Assembly (NCBI RefSeq): GCF_900099735.1
Contig: NZ_FNDT01000005.1
Coordinates: 62,001-126,000 of the forward strand
Direction of reading: 5' to 3'
DNA: 64,000 nt
From: Arthrobacter subterraneus
GTDB taxonomy: Bacteria; Actinomycetota; Actinomycetes; Actinomycetales; Micrococcaceae
Shown here: positions 8,610 through 16,259 of the stretch, one piece after another
Position numbering within the stretch: the first letter of the stretch is position 1
Layout: every line of letters starts with the position of its first letter
The notes under the pieces: generated by a model
Seen by the model: the letters and a program-made list of their open reading frames with translations, nothing else
Databases searched by the model: none
What the model was told of the DNA's origin: nothing
Translations under genes and position numbers: made by a program

Positions 8610-9449
8610 ATGGGCCAGCCAGCGCAGCAGCAGGACGTACCCGGCGTTCAGTCGGAGATGGATCCCACACCCGATTGTGGGGAGAAGAGCTACCGCGGAA
8701 GCGGGAAACTGACCGGCAAGGCGGCGGTCATCACGGGCGGCGACAGCGGGATCGGCCGTGCCGTGGCGATCGCCTTTGCGCGCGAGGGCGCGGATGTCCT
8801 CATCTCCTACCTCAGCGAGGACAATGACGCCGAGGAAACCGCCCGCCACATCGAGGAAGCCGGCCGGCGGGCCGTCACCGTGCGCGGCGACCTGTCGGAC
8901 TCGCAGCATTGCCGGGACATCATCGAGCTGGCAGTGCAGGAGTTCGGCAAGGTGGACGTCCTTGTAAGCAACGCCGCCTACCAGATGAGCCACGATTCCC
9001 TCGATGAGATCAGCGAAGAAGAGTGGGAGTACACGTTCAAGGTGAACGTGTCGGCGATGTTCCACCTGGTCAAGGCCGCACTGCCGCACATGGCTCCGGG
9101 CTCCTCCATCATCGGCAGCTCATCGGTGAACTCGGACATGCCGAGCCCCGCCCTGGCGCCCTATGCTGCGACCAAGGCTGCCATCGCCAACTTCTCGGCC
9201 AGCCTCGCGCAGATGCTCGGAGAGAAGGGAATCCGCGTCAACAGCGTTGCACCCGGGCCGATCTGGACGCCGTTGATTCCCGCCACCATGCCGCCGGAGA
9301 AGGTGGAACAGTTCGGCGACGACACTCCCCTGGGCCGCGCCGGCCAGCCCGCGGAACTCGCCCCCGCCTACGTGCTGCTGGCGTCCGACGACGGCAGCTA
9401 CATGTCCGGAGCGCGCATCGCCGTGACCGGCGGCCGGCCAATCCTCTGA
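8610..9449 (+). CDS. SDR family oxidoreductase
   Basis: A 279-residue NAD(P)-dependent short-chain dehydrogenase of the longer YghA/YdaD-like subgroup, with an N-terminal tail before the Rossmann fold. The cofactor motif is ITGGDSGIGRAVAIAFA; VSNAAYQMS is the NNAG-like motif. The catalytic Ser is in IIGSSSVNSD, and the Tyr/Lys pair in YAATKAAI. The ATG at 8610 lies six bases after GGAG; the ATG at 8607 is also possible. General stress or sugar/aldehyde reduction is a family-level guess. Confidence 0.88.
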   Translation: MGQPAQQQDVPGVQSEMDPTPDCGEKSYRGSGKLTGKAAVITGGDSGIGRAVAIAFAREGADVLISYLSEDNDAEETARHIEEAGRRAVTVRGDLSDSQHCRDIIELAVQEFGKVDVLVSNAAYQMSHDSLDEISEEEWEYTFKVNVSAMFHLVKAALPHMAPGSSIIGSSSVNSDMPSPALAPYAATKAAIANFSASLAQMLGEKGIRVNSVAPGPIWTPLIPATMPPEKVEQFGDDTPLGRAGQPAELAPAYVLLASDDGSYMSGARIAVTGGRPIL

Positions 9450-9468
9450 CCCCGGCACCGCGAATCCC

Positions 9469-9528
9469 TTGAGTCGGCAGGACACGCCGCTAATTCCCGC
9501 GGATAAGGGGAGTGTCCTGCCAATTCAA
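9469..9528. repeat. palindromic repeat family A, copy 2
   Basis: Arms TTGAGTCGGCAGGACACGCC (9469-9488) and 9509-9528 are complementary with three mismatches. It lies 19 bases after the SDR stop and just before the radical SAM gene. The loop starts GCTAAT, as in copy 3. Confidence 0.8.
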
Positions 9529-9547
9529 CGCGAGGGAGCATAAACGC

Positions 9548-10612
9548 ATGGACTTCAACCGGCTGCTGCAGATCCGGCGCATCTATGCCCAGCCCGCAGC
9601 GCTGGAGCTGCCGCGGGGCAAGGAAATCGTGGAGCGGTGGCCGGAGGCCGAGGTTGTTCCGGTAGACAACCACTGGAACATCCCGGAAGTCCACGGTGAT
9701 GAGACCAATGTGCCCCGCTGGTCACGGATCAAGACCGAGGCTCTGGTGCTCGGGGTCAAGAAGGCTCTGACGGTCAAGCCGAACGGGCGGTCCGCCGATT
9801 TCATAGCGCCCTCCACCGCCAACGGCTGTGCGATGGCGTGCGCCTACTGTTATGTTCCGCGCCATAAGGGGTACAGCAATCCGGTGACGGTCTTCGCGAA
9901 CATCGACCAGATCGCCGCCGCACTCGACAGGCACGCCACCCGCCAGGGCATGAAACTGGAACCGAACCAGTGTGACCCGGAGCTGTGGGTCTACGACATC
10001 GGCGAAAACAGTGACTGCTCCGTGGACGCCCTCATCAGCGACAACGTCGAAGACCTGGTCACGCTGTTTCGCGACCTTCCGACGGCCAAGCTGTCCTTCG
10101 CCACCAAATATGTGAACCCGGAGATGCTGAGCTGGGACCACGGCGGCCACACCCGGATCCGGTTTTCCCTCATGCCCGCGGACCTCGCGAAATCCATCGA
10201 CATTCGCACGTCGCCCGTGGCGGAGCGCATGGCGGCAATCAACGACTTCGTCGACGCCGGCTACGAAGTGCATGTGAACTTCTCCCCCGTAATAGTCACG
10301 GAGACCTGGCTCAACGATTGGGAGGAGCTCCTCCGCCAACTCGATGCCGCACTGAGCCCTGCCGCCAAGGCGCAGCTCGCCGCTGAAGTCATCTTCCTGA
10401 CCCACAACGAGCGGCTTCACGAGGTCAATCTTGGCTGGCATCCACAAGCGGAGAAAGCGTTGTGGCGGCCGGAACTGCAGGAGTCCAAGGTCTCCTCAAA
10501 CGGCTTCACCAACGTCCGGTACCGTTCAGGTGCCAAGGCGCGCTATGTCCGGGAACTGACAGCACTCATCGAACGGATCACACCGTATATCCGGATCCGC
10601 TATGCGTTCTGA
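9548..10612 (+). CDS. spore photoproduct lyase family radical SAM protein
   Basis: A 354-residue protein of the SplB family, whose founding members use S-adenosylmethionine and a 4Fe-4S cluster to reverse spore photoproduct. The cluster motif is CAMACAYCYVPRHKGY near residue 93, spaced CxxxCxxC. Further family sequence is YDIGENSDCSVDALISDN and SFATKYVNPEML. The ATG at 9548 has GAGGGAG upstream; an earlier frame start lies inside the palindrome. Non-sporulating actinobacteria carry such homologs, so repair of spore DNA is unlikely to be its job; another DNA or radical reaction is possible. Confidence 0.85.
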   Translation: MDFNRLLQIRRIYAQPAALELPRGKEIVERWPEAEVVPVDNHWNIPEVHGDETNVPRWSRIKTEALVLGVKKALTVKPNGRSADFIAPSTANGCAMACAYCYVPRHKGYSNPVTVFANIDQIAAALDRHATRQGMKLEPNQCDPELWVYDIGENSDCSVDALISDNVEDLVTLFRDLPTAKLSFATKYVNPEMLSWDHGGHTRIRFSLMPADLAKSIDIRTSPVAERMAAINDFVDAGYEVHVNFSPVIVTETWLNDWEELLRQLDAALSPAAKAQLAAEVIFLTHNERLHEVNLGWHPQAEKALWRPELQESKVSSNGFTNVRYRSGAKARYVRELTALIERITPYIRIRYAF

Positions 10613-10711
10613 ACGGGCGGCGTCTGGTCCGAGCAGGGCGCCCGTGGAAAGTCAGACAGCGAGCGCGAGGTGAGGCGCGGTACGTGAGCCGTGAGAAACG
10701 GCGTCAGAACC

Positions 10712-10839
10712 GGTGAGCGTGTCAGGGCCGGTGAGCATCTCAGGGCCGGTGAGCATCTCAGGGCCGGTGAGCATCTCAGGACCAGTGAGCACGTCAGGGC
10801 CCGTGAGCATAGCCAGCGCCCGTGAGCATAGCCAGCGCC
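10712..10839. repeat. tandem repeat of 18/19-bp units overlapping the kinase 3' end
   Basis: Five 18-bp units of the type GGTGAGCATCTCAGGGCC run from 10712 to 10801. Two 19-bp variants, CGTGAGCATAGCCAGCGCC, run from 10802 to 10839. The stop codon of the minus-strand kinase gene (10794-10796) lies in the fifth unit, so the last residues of the kinase are repeat-encoded. Confidence 0.9.
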
Positions 10840-11618
10840 TCGGCCGGTGTGGGGCGCAACGCCGGGTCCATGGAGGTCATGGCGCGGATGAGGCGCTGCC
10901 AGAACACCGGGACAGTGTCAGGAATGACCGGGTTGCGTAGCGTCCGGGCAACCAGCGACTCGATCGCCGGGAGGCAGAACGCCCGGTCACCGGTGAGGCA
11001 TTCGAGCAGTACCAGTCCGAGGGAGTACATGTCACTCGCTGTGCCGACGCCTGAACCGCGCGCCTGCTCGGGGCTCATGTAGAGCACAGTGCCGCTGGAG
11101 GATGCGTCGTCGTCGGAATTCACGCCGCGGGCAGCAGTCCCGAAGTCAACCAGCTTGGGCTGGGGCGCCGGTGATCCTCCCGCGGTAAGCGGGATCATGA
11201 TGTTCGACGGCTTGATGTCCCGGTGCACGATGCCCTCGGCAGCCAGGGACTGCAGCGCCCGGAGAAGCCCGTAGGCCCAGGCGGTCACATCGACGTTATG
11301 CGGGGTTGAACTCCGCAGCAGGTCGCGCAGGTTCACTCCCGGAACCAGTTCCTGCACAAGGTAGGCGCCGGCTGTCTGTCCGCTGTCACCAGCGACACCG
11401 GAATCCAGGACGCGCGCTACATACGGAGAATCGACCTGCGCCTGCAGCCGCGCTTCATCAGTGAAGGAATGGCCGGCGGAGCGCGCCACCTTGACCGCCA
11501 CTGTCGTGTAGGTCTCACGGTCGGTGGCAGCCCACAGGACTCCGGCCGCACCGGAGCCGATGGCCCGCTGAAGCTCCCAGCGTCCCGCCAGCGTCGAGGA
11601 GGTGGGACCGCCGCTCAC
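10794..11618 (-). CDS. serine/threonine protein kinase
   Basis: A 274-residue cytoplasmic Hanks-type kinase with almost no extra domain. The Gly-loop is IGSGAAGVLWAAT and the catalytic Lys is in VAVKVA. The catalytic loop is VHRDIKPSNI, the metal motif LVDFGTAA and the APE-equivalent YMSPEQARG. No transmembrane or PASTA segment is visible. The start is taken as GTG at 11618, whose GTGA overlaps the stop of the upstream HTH gene; an ATG 30 bases earlier is possible. Its C-terminal ALAMLTGAGYAHGP comes from the tandem array. It is probably translationally coupled to its small partner. Confidence 0.85.
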   Translation of the reverse strand: MSGGPTSSTLAGRWELQRAIGSGAAGVLWAATDRETYTTVAVKVARSAGHSFTDEARLQAQVDSPYVARVLDSGVAGDSGQTAGAYLVQELVPGVNLRDLLRSSTPHNVDVTAWAYGLLRALQSLAAEGIVHRDIKPSNIMIPLTAGGSPAPQPKLVDFGTAARGVNSDDDASSSGTVLYMSPEQARGSGVGTASDMYSLGLVLLECLTGDRAFCLPAIESLVARTLRNPVIPDTVPVFWQRLIRAMTSMDPALRPTPAEALAMLTGAGYAHGP

Positions 11619-11962
11619 TGATGGCTGCGATCGGACCGGGCGGCCCACAGCATGGTGGCGACGTCCGCCCGGGCGAGCCCTGCGGATTCAGCAATTTCCT
11701 CGAGCGGGCAGCCGTTCGAAGCGGCCTGCTCAATGGCTTCCGTGAGAGCACTCTGCGCGCGGTCCAACTCCCATTCAAGCGACTCCACTGCTCCGGCAGC
11801 TGCGATGATCCGCTCTGTATGCGGCACGCCGTCGTGCATTGCATCGCCCAGGCCTTCTGGCAGCCACAGGCCGTCAAGAGAAGAGGCGTCAAGACAAGAG
11901 CCGTCGTGCGTCGCAGGAACCGGTGTCAGTGCGCCGCGCGATGTATGAGCGACTGTGGACAT
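11615..11962 (-). CDS. small helix-turn-helix protein, kinase partner
   Basis: A 115-residue protein. Residues ~70-108 (LTEAIEQAASNGCPLEEIAESAGLA, in two helices) look like a homeodomain-like HTH, so DNA binding is likely. The N-terminal half is acidic and without recognisable motif. The ATG at 11962 has GGAG six bases upstream. It is the first gene of a two-gene operon with the kinase, overlapping it by four bases, and is divergent from a MarR gene. Being a kinase substrate or co-regulator is inference from position. Confidence 0.65.
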   Translation of the reverse strand: MSTVAHTSRGALTPVPATHDGSCLDASSLDGLWLPEGLGDAMHDGVPHTERIIAAAGAVESLEWELDRAQSALTEAIEQAASNGCPLEEIAESAGLARADVATMLWAARSDRSHQ

Positions 11963-11993
11963 CAACTGCTCCGTTCGGTAGGTAGAATAGTAT

Positions 11994-12008
11994 CTAGTTC
12001 AGCTAGTT
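11994..12008. promoter_or_regulatory. candidate operator between kinase operon and MarR gene
   Basis: The sequence CTAGTTCAGCTAGTT contains CTAG-N5-CTAG and a direct repeat of CTAGTT at nine-base spacing. It sits in an unusually AT-rich divergent intergenic stretch. MarR proteins often bind TAGTTA-type inverted repeats in their own promoters, so autoregulation is plausible. Nothing proves it. Confidence 0.4.
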
Positions 12009-12157
12009 ATATACGACCTTAGCTTGAGGTGTCCACGATGAAAAACCGAAAAAATGAAGGCCTTCTTGAGATATCCTGAAAATAACGACCGTTCTTTAGG
12101 TTTCCTCGGTGTCCTAGCAAGTAGCGGAACTATAAAATGGTCGATATGGAAACTGCG

Positions 12158-12655
12158 ATGAGCACCGAGGGCGCAGGGTACTGGTACGCCGACCAGGAGA
12201 ACCCCGGCGGCGTTGACGTCCTTAACGCCCTGCGCGTCTACCGTGCGGCCGAGGCTGAGATGCGCCGGCGCATTCGGGAGTCCATGAATATGAACGAGAC
12301 CGACCTGATGGCGATCCGGTATGCGATGCGGGCCCACAAAGCCGGGCACTGCATCAGTCCCAAGGATCTTTCGCGGATGCTGAACATCTCCACCGCGTCA
12401 ACAACCGGACTGATTGACCGACTCGTGGCCAGCGGGCACCTCATTCGCCGGCCGCATCCGACGGACAGGCGATCGGTGGAGATTGTGCCGACCGGCAGCG
12501 CGGACATCGAAGTGCGGGAAACCCTGGGGGAAATGCACCAACGGATGATGGAGGTCGCGGAATCCCTCAGCCCGGAAGAGGCGCTGCACGTGACGCGCTT
12601 TCTCCAACGCATGACATCGGCAATCGAAAAACAGGACACCCATCACCACGCCTGA
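12158..12655 (+). CDS. MarR family transcriptional regulator
   Basis: A ~165-residue winged-helix repressor. The DNA-binding region is ISPKDLSRMLNISTASTTGLIDRL followed by the wing LIRRPHPTDRRSVEIVPT, with the conserved DRR. A TATAAA lies at 12131-12136, immediately before an ATG at 12137, so transcription likely begins beyond that codon. The ATG at 12158 with GGAAA upstream is preferred, although 12137 stays open in frame. The ligand is unknown. Its divergent neighbours are the HTH-kinase pair. Confidence 0.85.
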   Translation: MSTEGAGYWYADQENPGGVDVLNALRVYRAAEAEMRRRIRESMNMNETDLMAIRYAMRAHKAGHCISPKDLSRMLNISTASTTGLIDRLVASGHLIRRPHPTDRRSVEIVPTGSADIEVRETLGEMHQRMMEVAESLSPEEALHVTRFLQRMTSAIEKQDTHHHA

Positions 12656-12688
12656 GGGCCGGGCCCGGGAACCCTTCCTTCGCAGGCG

Positions 12689-12856
12689 ATGGAAGACGAG
12701 CAGTCATCGGATGGTTCGGACGCGGTCCTGAGGGAAGAGCTGATCGCTCACATCCGGGACCTTGGCGGGTTCCCCAAAGCGGCGGACCGGCGGCCCGAAC
12801 TGCGGATGGTTCAGGCGGAAGATGAGCTCGCGGGACAGGACCTCACGGCGGGCTGA
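12689..12856 (+). CDS. possible small acidic protein (55 residues)
   Basis: A short frame starting MEDEQSSDGSDAVLREEL and ending AGQDLTAG. It is strongly acidic, with third codon positions rich in G or C, as in neighbouring genes. Its ribosome site is weak (AGG two bases from the ATG). Its stop lies two bases from the stop of the convergent gene. The family is not recognised; it may be a real small protein or chance. Confidence 0.4.
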   Translation: MEDEQSSDGSDAVLREELIAHIRDLGGFPKAADRRPELRMVQAEDELAGQDLTAG

Positions 12857-12857
12857 C

Positions 12858-13139
12858 TCAACCCGCGAGCAGGCCTTCGCACCGTTCGGTAGCAGAATGC
12901 GTGGTGCGCGCCTCGAATAGCCGTGCATCGAGTTCCTCAAGGTCGCGGACCGCCGCAGAGATGAGACGCTGCGCGTGATCGGGATCACGCGACACCTCGC
13001 ACGCCTGCTGTACATCCAGGAGGGTGCGCGCAAGCTGGACCCTCACCCGCTCCAGGTCGCGGACCCGGCGGGCTGATTCTCGCAGCTCTTCAGCGATGCC
13101 CGTCTGACTCTCGCAGTGGGCTGACGGCCGGGAACTCAT
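12858..13139 (-). CDS. small coiled-coil hypothetical protein
   Basis: A 93-residue helical protein beginning MSSRPSAHCESQ. Heptad-like runs (IAEELRESARRVRDLERVRV, RLISAAVRDLEELDARLFEA) suggest a coiled coil. The middle CEVSRDPDHAQ is a possible turn. The ATG at 13139 is chosen because the earlier part of the frame has no protein-like composition. No family was recognised. Confidence 0.5.
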   Translation of the reverse strand: MSSRPSAHCESQTGIAEELRESARRVRDLERVRVQLARTLLDVQQACEVSRDPDHAQRLISAAVRDLEELDARLFEARTTHSATERCEGLLAG

Positions 13140-13228
13140 TGACGACTGAAGCACACCAAAATCATAAGCAGGCTGTGTATCTTCCTGCAAACCGACACTC
13201 CGGGGATACGGCTTGTTAGGGTTCGACC

Positions 13229-14575
13229 ATGGAACCCACGCGGCCATCCCGGCATATCGCCTCAAACCTGACTCCGGGCGTCATCCGGGATTACGTCCGG
13301 ACGCAGCTCTGGCCCGTACCCCTTGCGGCCGTGATCGCCTCCGTGGCGCTGGCCCAGTGTGTCACCTGGCTGGACCACCTGCTCGACGACGACATGCCGC
13401 CGGCGCTTTCCGCCCTGCTGTTCGGCGGAGGCGCGCCCGCTGCCCGCTCACTCATGGAAGCGATCGCCGCCTCCACGATTACGGTCACCTCACTGACTTT
13501 CTCCCTCACTGTGGTCACCCTGCAGCTGGCGAGCAGCCAGTACTCCCCCAGGCTCCTGCGGACGTTCACCAGCGACCGGTTTGTCCACAACACCCTCGCG
13601 CTCTTCCTGTCGACCTTCGCCTTTGCGCTCACCGTCCTGCGGACCATCAGGGACGAGGACGGGCCCTCAACAGGCTTTGTCCCGGAAATCGCCGTCACAC
13701 TCTCGTTCCTGCTTGCACTGGCAACGGTGGTGGGCCTGGTGCTGTTCCTCGGCCATCTCTCCCGCCAGCTCCGGGTGGAACGGATGCTGGTCGAGGTACG
13801 GAACGACTTCATGACGATGGTGGGCGGCGCCGGTTCCGAGTCCGAACCCCTTCACCATGTCCCCGAAGCCCCGCCGGGTGCAGTCGAACTTCGGGCAACG
13901 ACATCGGGTTTCCTGGTGCAGGCCAACGAGCCGGCGCTGCTGAAGGCTGCTGAGCAGTTCAACGTCACCATCGCCCTGGATCGCCCGCCCGGGGATTTCC
14001 TCGTTGAAGGAACTCCCTTCGCACACGCCTGGCAACTCGGCGGCGACTCACCGGACGGGTGGAGCTCTGAGCAAACCGATGGACTACAGCAGGCGGTTGG
14101 CGATGCCCTGACCATGGGATTCGAGCGAAACTCGGTCCAGGACATCGGATTCCCCCTGCAACAGATCCTCGACGTTGCGGTACGGGCGATCTCCCCGAGC
14201 GTCAATGATCCGACCACCTGCGTGCACGCACTGGGCCACCTTTCAACGGGCCTGTCCGCGCTTGCCCGTGAGGGTCAGGGCCACCGGGTAATGACCGACG
14301 GTCAGGGGCGTGCCAGGGTTTTCCTTGCCCGGCGCACGTTCGCCACACTGTTGGACCTGGTGGTTTCGCAGATCTGCACCTACGGGATGGATGATCCGCG
14401 TGTGGCCCGCCGCCTGGTGGAGCTGTTGTCGGAGGTCGAGCACAATGATCCGGCCCACCGGCAGGCTGAACAGATCCGCAGACAGCGGCACCGGGTCTCC
14501 CGTGCCATCGCGGGAAGCCAGCTCGACCCCGTCGACCGGCAGGACCTCCTCGCGGAATGCGCCGCCAAACCCTGA
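13229..14575 (+). CDS. DUF2254 family membrane protein
   Basis: A 448-residue protein with four N-terminal membrane helices, near residues 28-45, 80-105, 118-140 and 160-180. The segment ASTITVTSLTFSLTVVTLQL is characteristic of DUF2254. The C-terminal half is soluble and contains DIGFPLQQILDVAVRAISPS and NDPTTCVHALGHL, also family hallmarks. The function of the family is unknown; a channel or sensor role has been suggested only by its shape. It faces a convergent DUF3817 gene. Confidence 0.88.
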   Translation: MEPTRPSRHIASNLTPGVIRDYVRTQLWPVPLAAVIASVALAQCVTWLDHLLDDDMPPALSALLFGGGAPAARSLMEAIAASTITVTSLTFSLTVVTLQLASSQYSPRLLRTFTSDRFVHNTLALFLSTFAFALTVLRTIRDEDGPSTGFVPEIAVTLSFLLALATVVGLVLFLGHLSRQLRVERMLVEVRNDFMTMVGGAGSESEPLHHVPEAPPGAVELRATTSGFLVQANEPALLKAAEQFNVTIALDRPPGDFLVEGTPFAHAWQLGGDSPDGWSSEQTDGLQQAVGDALTMGFERNSVQDIGFPLQQILDVAVRAISPSVNDPTTCVHALGHLSTGLSALAREGQGHRVMTDGQGRARVFLARRTFATLLDLVVSQICTYGMDDPRVARRLVELLSEVEHNDPAHRQAEQIRRQRHRVSRAIAGSQLDPVDRQDLLAECAAKP

Positions 14576-14586
14576 CGGACGGTGGT

Positions 14587-14662
14587 GTCAGCCCACCGAA
14601 AAGCCCCTTCGGGACAGGCGGCGGCGTCAGCCCACCGCTCCGGGAAGAGCGTCAGCCCACCG
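14587..14662. repeat. three copies of GTCAGCCCACCG
   Basis: Exact 12-mers at 14587-14598, 14626-14637 and 14651-14662 separate two convergent genes. The third copy contains the TGA stop of the minus-strand DUF3817 gene. Spacing is irregular (27 and 13 bases between copies). Confidence 0.8.
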
Positions 14663-15110
14663 GAACGGGTGGCCCGGCGATCAGGAGCGCCGCAAAGACA
14701 ACGCTCACGCCGATGATCGCCACCAGGACCGCCGGGAGCGGGTTGCGCAGCACCCAGGCCTGCACGTTCTCCACTGCACCGGCTGGGTGCTCTTTTCCGG
14801 ACGCAAGCCGCCAACCGCCGTCGAGCTTTCCACGGCGCTCAAGCTGCCAGTCGAAAAGGACCGTCGCGAAGGGAACCACACCGGCGAGCAGCCCTAGGGC
14901 ACCGGTGCCGGCGCTCCACCGCTGGTTCACCCAGACAAAAGAGGTGCTGACGAGGTATGCGAGGAACACAAAGCCGTGCAGCGCACCGCCGACGGAGACC
15001 AGCGCATCGGTGGTCCCGGCAACGTACTTCAGGTACATGCCCGCAAGGAGCAGCGCCCACGTGACAGCCTCCGCGACGGCGACGCTGCGGAAGAGGGTAC
15101 GAGGGGTCAT
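14652..15110 (-). CDS. DUF3817 family membrane protein
   Basis: A 152-residue integral membrane protein. Residues 1-90 match DUF3817: FRSVAVAEAVTWALLLAGMY, VSVGGALHGFVFLAYLV, and a third helix ALGLLAGVVPFATVLFDW. A further hydrophobic helix lies near the C-terminus (AVLVAIIGVSVVFAALLIAG). The ATG at 15110 follows AGGAGACC. The family's function is unknown. Its last residues and stop lie in the GTCAGCCCACCG repeat. Confidence 0.82.
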   Translation of the reverse strand: MTPRTLFRSVAVAEAVTWALLLAGMYLKYVAGTTDALVSVGGALHGFVFLAYLVSTSFVWVNQRWSAGTGALGLLAGVVPFATVLFDWQLERRGKLDGGWRLASGKEHPAGAVENVQAWVLRNPLPAVLVAIIGVSVVFAALLIAGPPVPVG

Positions 15111-15247
15111 GGAGGTCTCCTGGTCAGGTGCGGGCGGTCCCTTAAATCTAGCGCAGCACCCGGCCGCCGACCCATTCCGGACGGACTCCCCGAGAACGGG
15201 AAAGCGTAGAATTGAGGCATCAGCCGGTGTATCGAGATTGGCCTCTG

Positions 15248-15697
15248 ATGAACACTTCTGCCGCCGGGAACCGTGGGCTCTGGGAAGGGTCGGTCGGGCG
15301 TGTACCGATGCTTGCCGCAGCTTCTTCCGCTGCCACAACACTCCTGTTCATACCGATCCTGCTGCGCGGCCCGTCCACTACTGAGGCGCTGCCGGCATTC
15401 TGGCTGGTGGCGTTTGTCGCGGCCGCTCCCCTCACCGCCTATCTGCTCAACCGCCGCCTGCACGCTGACCTTGGCGTTGTGGAATCGTTGCTGGTCGGGT
15501 TGCCGCAACTGCCCGTGATCGTCCTGCTCTCGGTGGCGGGAGTGTGGCTCGATGTACAGCGGGGGTTCCTGCTGGCGGGCTCCGGCGAGGAGGCCATGTC
15601 CTACGGGATCGGGATCAGCGTCTCCGCCGTTGCCGGCGCGGTTCTCCTGGTCCTCGTCGCGGTTGCCGCCCGGCTGGGCGGGATTCGCCGAAACTAG
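15248..15697 (+). CDS. hypothetical four-helix membrane protein
   Basis: A 149-residue protein with hydrophobic segments near residues 21-38, 48-64, 80-100 and 120-142 (SYGIGISVSAVAGAVLLVLV). No domain was recognised. The ATG at 15248 (MNTSAAGN) is preferred to an upstream TTG because the segment before it looks non-coding. Its TAG stop is shared with the opposite-strand stop of the next gene through the palindrome CTAG. Confidence 0.6.
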   Translation: MNTSAAGNRGLWEGSVGRVPMLAAASSAATTLLFIPILLRGPSTTEALPAFWLVAFVAAAPLTAYLLNRRLHADLGVVESLLVGLPQLPVIVLLSVAGVWLDVQRGFLLAGSGEEAMSYGIGISVSAVAGAVLLVLVAVAARLGGIRRN

Positions 15698-16221
15698 TCC
15701 TGCACATCCCAGTACACGGCACCGCCGCAGACCCGTGCCCCGGCAGACGGCTCGTGCGGCGTCAGTCGGCCGTCCGGCATGAGATGCTGCACTTCGAACC
15801 CGTGCAGCATCATTAGGACATCCGCCACAATGCGCCGGTGGCAGCGCCACCAGACGCTCTCGCTGCACATGATTGCCGTGGTCCGCTCCTCGGCCGTTCC
15901 CCGCAGCAGCCTGAGCGCCGCAGTGAACTCCCCGGTCCTGGTGTAGGCGGCGTAGGCACGGAACTGCGCAACCCGCCACCACTGGTCCGTTTCCGGCTCA
16001 CCGGCAGTACGACGACGGCGGCCGCCCAGGTCCTCCAGCCACACATAGTCGATCCCCTCGGACGGCAGCCACTGCTCGAGCGCTTCCTTCCGCGTGTCGT
16101 CATTGCGGCGGCTCCCCGGAAAGCGGCGCACATCCGCGAGCACCTCCACGCCGGCGCCGCGCAGCAGCGCGCTGAACTGCTCCCGGTCCGCTGTCCCATG
16201 CCCCACAGTGAGTAGTCGCAT
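15694..16221 (-). CDS. DUF488 family protein
   Basis: A 175-residue protein with family signature MRLLTVGHGTADREQFSALL at the start, LADVRRFPGSRRN next, and later TAIMCSESVWWRCHRRIVAD, in which the Cys and CHR are conserved. A basic loop GGRRRR lies between. DUF488 is found widely and may act on nucleic acids or small molecules, without proven reaction. The ATG at 16221 lacks a strong ribosome site. Confidence 0.85.
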   Translation of the reverse strand: MRLLTVGHGTADREQFSALLRGAGVEVLADVRRFPGSRRNDDTRKEALEQWLPSEGIDYVWLEDLGGRRRRTAGEPETDQWWRVAQFRAYAAYTRTGEFTAALRLLRGTAEERTTAIMCSESVWWRCHRRIVADVLMMLHGFEVQHLMPDGRLTPHEPSAGARVCGGAVYWDVQD

Positions 16222-16259
16222 GGAGCCAGTCTGTCAGGAGCGCGTGAGAGCATAAATTC

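Noticed and set aside
10713-10940. Plus-strand frame encoding repeated SGPVSI units.
   Set aside because: It is the translation of the tandem array and of the antisense strand of the kinase gene; no ribosome site.
12039-12080. A 13-codon leader peptide frame (MKNRKNEGLLEIS) upstream of the MarR gene.
   Set aside because: Too short to judge, no clear ribosome site or attenuator hairpin.
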